From Byssochlamys sp. IMV 00236 (Eukaryota > Ascomycota > Eurotiomycetes > Eurotiales > Thermoascaceae): a DNA stretch of 15,353 bases. The stretch is taken from contig MSJH02000224.1 of the NCBI GenBank assembly GCA_001931875.2, positions 1-15,353 of the forward strand, read 5' to 3'. Shown here piece after piece: positions 8,943 through 15,353 of the stretch. A program made the position numbers and the translations under genes. The notes beneath the pieces are model-generated. The model did no database searches. It saw only the letters and a list, made by a program, of their open reading frames with translations, and was not told the origin of the DNA. Position 1 is the first letter of the stretch; the number at the start of each line of letters is the position of its first letter.

Positions 8943-10907
8943 ATGAACAGACAAAGAAGAAATTCAGAAGCAGAGCACCGAGCTTTGTATAAGCGTACAA
9001 GTATATCAAGAAAACCTGAGGAACTGATGAAAAGAAGAATGGCGATTGACGAAGCTTTAAGAAAAAAACACAGAGAACAGCTGATTACAGCAAAACGTTT
9101 TCGCAACCTAACCAGACGTGAAGAGTATGAAAGCGCTGGTGAAGACGAACCAGAGTTGGAGAAAACAAGTGAGCATGACGGTAGAAAGCGCCTCTTGCTC
9201 ATATCCGTTCTTTAACCCTTTTGAATCCATGTAGACGAAATAAGTCCCTATTATCGATTGACACCAGGACAAGTACAAGCACTTGCTAATGATTTAAGAA
9301 GCAGTGATGCATCTACTAGGATAGAAGCAGTTCAGTATATTGGAAAATTCGTATTGGAGCCTGCAGAGGCTTTGATCAAATATATAACTGAAGGGGATTG
9401 TATCTTGGCATTGACTGTAAGTAATTCTTCCCAAATGTTGTCTTGTCTAAAACAAAGAATAGCAAATGATATCAGGTCCAAACCTTGAAGAACAAATAGA
9501 AGCAGCTCAAACCATCTCAAGTAAAACCAAAAAAAAAAAGCATGATAGACAACTGATGTTAATTTCCCTAGATATTGCTGCTGGGCCCTACGAACTGTGG
9601 AAAAAATCAACATTGGCAGTGCCTTACCTTATCTCTCTCTTAGATTCTGATAACATGGTAAAACTGCATCAAAATGAATGAACATGAGGGCCCTAATCAA
9701 ATTATAACAGAATCTTCGTGAAATTGCCGCAGGTGCATTGGGTAATATGGCAGCAGAGGATCTAGGCGATATGAATGATGAGGATGACAAAATAAGAGCC
9801 ATGATTCGTAATAATGGCGCCATCAAGCCTTTGGCCCGCATGCTCGATACGAACGATGTCCGTCTGATTCAGTCTGCCTGTTTTGCCTTGGCTAATCTTG
9901 CTCGTGGAGAGGAAAAAGAGCTCGAAGAGTTCTTGAACGTGGGGCTGATCGATAAGTTAGAAAAACACTTGAGCGATGATAATGATACAATCACAGAGAT
10001 ATGCTGGACTATAAGCTATCTAACTGCTGGAAGTGAAAAGTGTCGTCAACAAGTCATGAACAAGGGACTTGCTGCACCATTGGTTAGCGTGCTTGTCTCA
10101 TTGTCTGAGCAAGGCTCGCTTGTGCTTCCTGTACTGCGCACATTGGGTAATCTGTGTGGGTCAGACGATAATCTGAAAGTCTTGGCTGATCAACCTGGAT
10201 TGCTATCAACCGTAATCAAGCTTGTGAATTCCGAAGAAAGGTACTTTAATTAACACTGTATCAAATGATGACTCATGTTTTTATATAGAATTATAAAGAA
10301 AGAGGCTCTTTGGGTACTGTCCAATATCACATCTACGTAAGGGATCTTAAAAATGTGTATTTTTGATTTGCTAAAGTGGACATTTTTATACATGTTTAGA
10401 GATAATCGCTACATAATTGAGCAAGTAGAGGAATTACATGCGATTGACAGTCTATCAGAACTCCTGACACGCGGTGCTTTTGATATTCGCAAAGGAGTAA
10501 TACACATACATACACACTATAGACATACTAAATACATCTGATAGGCTGCTTACTGTATCATGAACATAGCTAATCACGGACCAGAACATTTGGATCAACT
10601 TTGCCATAAGCGATTACTACCTTCTTTTCTCGACCTCTTAAGATCTCAAGAAGCAGAAATGATTAGACTCGCCTTGGGATATATCGAATTACTATTAACA
10701 CAGTCTGCAAAAGTAAATATACAGACACATGCACACACACATATATTATAACAATGATTCATATAGGGTAAGGAAGCAATAGATGCTGTTCCTGAATGTA
10801 TGGAGGCACTAGCAGCTGTTACGCCTGCACCCGATCAAGAACTATTTGTGTTTGCAAATAGACTCGTTGATCAGTATTTTGGTGAATCGCCTGATATGCA
10901 AGATTAA
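8943..10907 (+). CDS. importin subunit alpha-like (IBB plus armadillo repeats), 511 aa, 9 exons
   Basis: Exons: 8943-9168, 9235-9416, 9463-9520, 9572-9657, 9711-10240, 10289-10336, 10400-10496, 10545-10712, 10767-10907. The eight introns (46-66 nt) are GT..AG and the frame is unbroken; 511 aa is close to usual importin-alpha length. Residues 1-75 form a basic importin-beta-binding-like helix (KRRMAIDEALRKKHREQL), followed by about ten ARM repeats ending in LVDQYFGE, like the canonical ARM10. Importin-alpha binds NLS cargo and importin-beta for nuclear import. The ARM Trp/Asn ladder is changed: Gln152/Asn156 in ARM2, Gly192/Asn196 in ARM3, Phe242/Asn246 in ARM4, while ARM5 Trp283 and ARM7 Trp369/Asn373 are kept and ARM8 has Tyr412/Asn416. 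Hence a divergent paralogue is more likely than the housekeeping importin-alpha. The gene is convergent with the next, with 6 bp between stops. Confidence 0.9.
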
Positions 10908-10913
10908 ACACTT

Positions 10914-12441
10914 TTATTGTTCCTTTTTCAAATTGCATTCACACTTGCGTACCCATCGTCGTCTTCTTGTTACGCTTTGTTCTGACTGTTTATTGCTGTT
11001 GGGGGTTCTTGGATTTTTCCAGTTATTGTCTGTGTAAACCCATCCTCCATTATCAGGCGTAACGAGAACTTCTAAGCAAAAACAAAGAAAGGACTTGTTA
11101 AAACTGTGAGAGATGATCAAGAAAAATACATACCAAGGCCAAGTTGTTCATCTATCCAAGGTCCTGTTTCATCTAATTTCCAATTATCTTCTATCCAATG
11201 ATATCCTTTAGGAGCAGGTAATTCTTCTTTTGGACCATATTCAATGGTGCCTGAATAATCCGACCATAAACCACGTTCATCTGGCAATGTCTATATATAT
11301 ATATCAAAACGATAAGGACAAAGGGGGGCTATCGAGGGTTATATACTTACATGAGGGATAAAGCCACTATCAGGCCACCAGCGCTGATTTTCATAAAGTG
11401 ACATTTCTTGTACATTGGTTTGATCATCCAACCGTTTCTCCAACTGTAGATACCATTCGAGTGCATGATTAAGACGTGATTGGCTCAATTCGACCAACTG
11501 GGGCATGAGTTCCTTTATGAGATATTTTGCAAACCGAGTATTCAAGGTAAAGACAGAGACACCAGCGATTAAACAGAGTATGTTTAAGGGAACAAGCCAG
11601 ATAGTAAAGATGAGGATAGTAAATGAAACCAAGGTGGCTTGAAAGATACGCATCGTTTTTCCTTCTGAAGACCAATCGACGTGATGCGCATTAGATGCAA
11701 TCAGATCATAGATATCGCTCATCTCTCCCATCATGTTTTGTAAGTTTTGCATATTACGCAAGTATTCAGGAGAAGACTCATCAAATGCTGGAAAGAAATG
11801 TCCAAATCGTTTTGCATTATGTTGTTGATGTTGTTGATATCGTTTGTTATAGCCAGTGACGAGTATATTTAAAAAGATGACATGTGGTATGAGTAATAGC
11901 AATCTTGGATAAAGACCTATATATGTGAGTGAGAGTTATGCTTTTTTGTATATGATCAGATGTTACATAATAAACAATAGATAAATAATGCAGCCAAAGT
12001 GTCCATTGGTTTATCCCAGCTTAACAATAATATAACATTATCTCTAAAAGTGAACATGGGTCCACATCTTGATACAAATCGAGAAAAGTTCTTTGCTGTA
12101 TTCTGTGGATTCAATGGAGGTAAATTGGCCAAGTATTCATTTGTAGGTTGAGTTGTATCTGATGCATTAATGGCAGCAGATACAATGATATTTTCGATAT
12201 TTTTTGTTTTTAAAAGTGAATCCTTCTCTTGTAAGGATTTAAGTGATTTTGCAGCTGGCGATTCTATCTTGTTGGGTGCTTTATGACAAGGTATCACTTT
12301 CTTTTGGCATTGGAAGTGGCAGATAGTACCACAGTCTATACATTGAGAACCTTGTTTAATAAGTCCCCATAGTAATCCATGACATTGGTCACAGTAAGTT
12401 GGTTTAGAAAATGTGGTTTCTTTAAAGGAATGAGTCGACAT
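10914..12441 (-). CDS. C1 domain plus Pex24/Pex30-type dysferlin-domain membrane protein, 451 aa, 4 exons
   Basis: Exons (minus): 12441-11967, 11916-11351, 11290-11134, 11071-10914 (TAA). Introns of 50, 60 and 62 nt are GT..AG and in frame. Residues 4-52 form a complete C1 zinc-binding domain, His4-X12-CDQC-X13-CIDC-X4-His-X2-Cys-X6-Cys. It keeps the PTYC, LLWGL and KQG residues of diacylglycerol-responsive PKC-type C1 domains. A linker leads to a Pex24/Pex30 module: paired hydrophobic segments (CLLCLYPRLLLLIPHV) spanning about 135-180 and a second pair about 225-265, reticulon-like hairpins in this family. A dysferlin N-part follows (YENQRWWP..GF.PH..LPDERGLWSDYSG) and a C-part (GWVYTDNNWKNP, then RRRRWVRKC). 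Family members shape ER subdomains where peroxisomes and lipid droplets form. The ATG chosen follows a pyrimidine-rich leader; the stop overlaps AATAAA. It is divergent from HEN1. Confidence 0.9.
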
Positions 12442-12577
12442 TGAAACAAGAAAAGAAAAGAAAAAAAGAAAAAAAAGAGAGAGAGAGGGAAATTGTGATT
12501 TAAAGGCTTTATCACGTGAATAATAATGTCCATTGTTCTTTATTATTTTTCCTTTGTCTTTTTTTAATCCCTCAAAA
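12442..12577. promoter_or_regulatory. 136-bp bidirectional promoter
   Basis: This is the whole space between the start codons of the C1-dysferlin gene (-) and the HEN1 gene (+). On the dysferlin side it is a long purine tract (12446-12490, pyrimidine-rich on the gene strand). On the HEN1 side it is a T-rich leader (12537-12566). No clear TATA box is seen on either side. Shared control of both genes is plausible from spacing alone. Confidence 0.7.
12513..12518. promoter_or_regulatory. CACGTG E-box in the shared promoter
   Basis: A palindromic CACGTG, the core site of bHLH factors (Cbf1, Pho4 and Ino2/Ino4-like variants), lies near the middle of the divergent promoter: 72 nt from one ATG and 60 nt from the other. 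Placement is suggestive, binding unproven. Confidence 0.4.
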
Positions 12578-13814
12578 ATGGAATCTTGGTTTTGTCCTCC
12601 ACTTTGGAGACAACGACGCTCGTTTATAGTTGACATTCTTGATCGTTTCCAAATCAAATCAGTAAGTGATCTTTCTTCTTTTCGTTGTGTATGCGATTTA
12701 GCTTATTTAGGTTATAGATTATGGTTGTGGAGAAGGCAATATCTTGTCCTTCTTAATAACACCTTCAGACAACAATCAGATTACAAAAATAGCCGGTATA
12801 GATATCTCTAAAGAAGAACTTGAAAAGGCGACTGAGGCTTGTCTTCCTTGGCCCTCTGACTATAGCCAAAAGAGATTACATCCTTTGGTGATTGACATTT
12901 ATCAAGGCTCAATCGGAGAACCAGACAAGCGATTAAAGGGTTATGAAGCCATCATTTGTAGTGAAGTCATTGAACACGTTTATCAAGACGTATTGGATTC
13001 ATTCTTTCAAGTTGTTCTGGGATTCTACAGACCCAAGATTCTTATAGTCACCACACCAAATTGTGAATACAATGTTCATTTTCCCAACCTTCATTATGGA
13101 ACAGATAAAGCATCATTTAGACATTTAGATCACAAGTTTGAATGGACTAGAGAACAGTTTAAAGCATGGTAACTTTAGATACATACACTGATTAATAATC
13201 CGCATTAAGATGCTTACAGGTGCACGGAAGGGGCTGAAAGGTATGGATATGATATAGAGTTTCACGGTATTGGATTGCTAAAAGGAAAAGAAAAAGAGCT
13301 AAAAAATGGATACTGCACACAAGCTTGTGTTTTTATAAAAGGGACAAGAGAAGAAGAAAAAGAAGAAGGTGTTGTAGAGGAGAGATATAAACTGATAAAG
13401 CATATTGAGTTTCCATATTTTGATGAAATACCAACATCCAATCAGATACTGAAAGAGATCAGCGACTATATTGAAGTGCTGTGTAAAGCAGATCATTATT
13501 ATTATTATAAGCGTCCCAAGCGCAATAGGCCACGCTGCTCGATTCAAATAGACAAGACAGTAGATTGGAACACATTTGATATCAAGACGGTCGTTAGACA
13601 TGATGAAGAAAAAAGAGAACAGCATCATGAACCAGGACTGTATACGCATTGCCCATTAGAATTACCTCTTGAACAGTTATGGAGTATAGCAAGAGTCCAA
13701 TACCTCTGTCAAGGAATAGTGGACAATTTAAAGAGTAGACTGAGTGAACTTAAAGACATACGAGAAGAAAATAATACCATCATCATCAATAAGTCATTTA
13801 AAATAGATGACTGA
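12578..13814 (+). CDS. HEN1: HEN1-type small-RNA 3'-terminal 2'-O-methyltransferase, 378 aa, 3 exons
   Basis: Exons: 12578-12661, 12711-13168, 13220-13814 (TGA). Introns of 49 and 51 nt, in frame. The protein opens with FCPPLWRQRRSFI, the usual HEN1 entry motif. The SAM-binding loop DYGCGEGN follows at 31-38, acidic IAGIDIS at 56-61, the metal-binding SEVIEHV (Glu113, Glu116, His117) and FRHLDHKFEWTREQF (164-178), which supplies the fourth metal ligand (His166 or His169). WCTEGAERYGY closes the fold at 181-191. HEN1 enzymes add a 2'-O-methyl to the 3' end of small RNAs (plant miRNA/siRNA, animal piRNA and Ago2 siRNA) and protect them. The catalytic part ends near 222. A charged extension of about 155 residues follows, so the total is close to animal HENMT1 length. 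All catalytic residues are present. Convergent with the acyltransferase, 6 bp between stops. Confidence 0.94.
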
Positions 13815-13820
13815 TAGACT

Positions 13821-15338
13821 TTATTGTTCAAATAAAGGCTTTCCATATTCTAGTAAATAACTGGCTTCACTTTCATGCTCTGATAGCTTTAATAATAACT
13901 GCTTCATGTGATCTCTACACCAATGCTGTAATCTTGAACAATCTTCTAATAATGATTCGTCTTTGGGATATACAACTGAAATAAATATGCGCCATGATGC
14001 AATGGCTTGCTTCAACATGTCGTAGTTTTTATCAATGAGGGCCATATGATACCAAGCAAATAAGGGTAACAAGAGTAGAATGTATAATAGACATGTCATC
14101 TTTCCATACCCACTTATTCTGTCAAATATATACACCAACACTGCATACACAGGGAATGCGAATATGGCTGAAAAGATCAGTTTATCTTGGGATACGGATT
14201 CTGTATAGGGTTCATACTGATCTACTATTTTTCCAAGCAGGTAAAAAGGAGAATTAATGATCATGCCAGGTAAAAATAAGGGTATTTGAATAAATAGTGT
14301 GATCCACTTTGTGAGCAGTCGAACACTGGCTATACTGATCGTGATCTCTCGTTTGGAATACATTCGAATATCCATTGCGTTGATTCCAATCTGTTCCATC
14401 TTTTTATTAAACAGCAGTAGCCGTTCTTTGAGTTCAATTCGCTCTTCTTTATAGAGACATCCATCTTGTTTTAGTCTGTCAGGATGAAGCAAGTTGATAA
14501 AACTATTATAATATATGAATACATGCCATAGGTATCCCTTCTATTTATATTAATACCTCTGCGTCACTTGTACATAATCTTCCAATCTGACGCCTCGTGC
14601 ATCTCCAAAGAGAATCAATTTCGCTTGTTTAGCCGCATGGGTTGTATCCCAATCTGGACTATTTATAGTACTTTGTTCAACACCTTTTGCAATACGATCT
14701 GTCAATTTCTTTACCGTTGTCTTGGGATCCTGATTAAATTGTTCAATATTGTCGATTGTTTGAACAATAGGCTCTCCGTACTCGACTACGACCTCGCTTC
14801 TCCATTTATTTTTTGTACTATAAGTGATTCCTACGGGTATGATCGATATGCTGTCTCTCTCTTTCTCTTGTTTCGATGCGAGTTGCTGAAGGTATTCAAA
14901 ACAAGCCCAGGAGATACCGTCCTTGAACGGCAGATGATTAGGTGCTGTATAGGAGGTGCCCTCGGGAAAGAGCGCTACGACAGCGCCTTTATCGAGTGAT
15001 TGGAGCGTGTGTTCAAACAGTTTGGCGTTGCTGTGAGTCTTGGTATCAACCGGTAATACGCCTGCTGCTTCGAGTATCTTGCCCACGATAGGTATACGAA
15101 AGAATCGAGCAAGTGCCCAAAAGTGACAGGGTCTTGAATGTGGAAAGGTAGCGATGAGAACGATAGGGTCCAGGACCATATTAGAATGGTTGGCTGCTAC
15201 AAGTAGTGGTCCCTCAGCAGCAACAGGTGCCTTGCAGATAACTTTGATGTTTCGAAAATAAACCCATAAAGCGAGTCTCGACAGATATTGTAAAGTGATA
15301 TATGTCTTTCCTTCTCCTTGTCTTTCCAAGGAGGACAT
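13821..15338 (-). CDS. glycerol-3-phosphate / DHAP acyltransferase, Gpt2/Sct1-like, 487 aa, 2 exons
   Basis: Exons (minus): 15338-14557 and 14502-13821 (TAA); one 54-nt intron. PlsC-type acyltransferase motifs: NHSNMVLDP (His51..Asp57) is the catalytic NHX5D form of fungal sn-1 acyltransferases, then AGVLPVDT (91-99) and FPEGTS (124-129), and IIPVGITY for the fourth block. After the splice, SFINLLHPDRLKQDG matches the Gpt2/Sct1 layout. The C-terminal half carries hydrophobic stretches consistent with ER membrane anchoring. The enzyme would make lysophosphatidic acid (or acyl-DHAP) from acyl-CoA, the first step of phospholipid and triacylglycerol synthesis. At the end of AGVLPVDT, Thr99 stands where Arg is usual in motif II. 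The ATG at 15338 is the first seen, but only 15 nt lie upstream, so an earlier exon outside the window cannot be excluded. The stop is inside AATAAA. Confidence 0.9.
13831..13836 (+). terminator. AATAAA poly(A) signal of HEN1
   Basis: AATAAA lies 16 nt after the HEN1 TGA, on the strand opposite the last codons of the acyltransferase. Cleavage downstream of it would put the HEN1 mRNA end inside the neighbour's coding sequence. Confidence 0.55.
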
Positions 15339-15353
15339 TGTTTTGAACAAAAA

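Noticed and set aside
10725..10745. CA-rich tract in intron 8 of the importin-like gene as a regulatory repeat
   Set aside because: It is short and imperfect, and such dinucleotide runs are common in introns here (also TA at 11291-11304).
12442..12657. Upstream extension of the C1-dysferlin frame starting at 12657
   Set aside because: It would run through the shared promoter and over the HEN1 first exon. The ATG at 12441, just before the C1 His4, gives a normal start.
13299..13649. Minus-strand 116-codon frame inside HEN1 exon 3
   Set aside because: It is antisense to a coding exon whose frame joins perfectly to the HEN1 core. Its Phe runs mirror Glu/Lys codons.

Overview
The window looks like nuclear DNA of an early-diverging fungus, most likely Mucoromycota (Mucorales-like). 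The evidence is an AT-rich sequence, protein-coding genes broken by many short GT..AG introns (46-66 nt, one of 112 nt) with CTAAC/CTGAC/CTAAA-like branch sites, AATAAA poly(A) signals, pyrimidine-rich leaders in front of several start codons, and an intronless eukaryotic tRNA-Cys with a Pol III T-run terminator. No operon, Shine-Dalgarno signal or bacterial mobile element is visible. All gene models below were spliced by hand. They keep frame across every exon junction and are supported by conserved motifs, except the four-TM protein, which has no recognised family.

Left part (1-3000): two minus-strand genes. The first is a four-exon DUF2235 (Tle1-like alpha/beta-hydrolase) protein of 377 aa (211-1506). 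The second is a four-exon, four-transmembrane protein of unknown function, 195 aa (2110-2932). Middle part (3000-8900): gene-poor. It holds two broken copies of one protein family, a probable PD-(D/E)XK-type repeat gene, lying tail to tail (3859-4939 on +, 4963-5692 on -). Their 5' ends share a 221-bp inverted repeat about 98% identical, although the rest of the two copies has diverged strongly. A tRNA-Cys(GCA) is at 7379-7450, followed by minor repeats and hairpins.

Right part (8943-15353): a very compact block of four genes on alternating strands. They are an importin-alpha-like ARM protein (+, 9 exons, 511 aa), a C1-domain plus Pex24/Pex30-dysferlin membrane protein (-, 4 exons, 451 aa), a HEN1-type small-RNA 2'-O-methyltransferase (+, 3 exons, 378 aa) and a Gpt2/Sct1-like glycerol-3-phosphate acyltransferase (-, 2 exons, 487 aa, start close to the window edge). 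Both convergent pairs have exactly 6 bp between stop codons. The divergent pair shares a 136-bp promoter carrying a CACGTG E-box.

Most notable points: (1) a protein joining a classical diacylglycerol-type C1 domain to an ER/peroxisome Pex30-dysferlin module, two genes from a first-step glycerolipid acyltransferase; (2) an importin-alpha relative whose major NLS-groove tryptophans in ARM2-4 are replaced by Gln, Gly and Phe while the partner asparagines are kept; (3) the near-identical inverted arms of the two dead nuclease-like genes, which look like a gene-conversion tract and could form a hairpin transcript; (4) stop codons embedded in AATAAA signals, implying antisense 3' overlaps. The window also encodes HEN1, a small-RNA-end modifier, so an RNA-silencing link is possible but is only inference.
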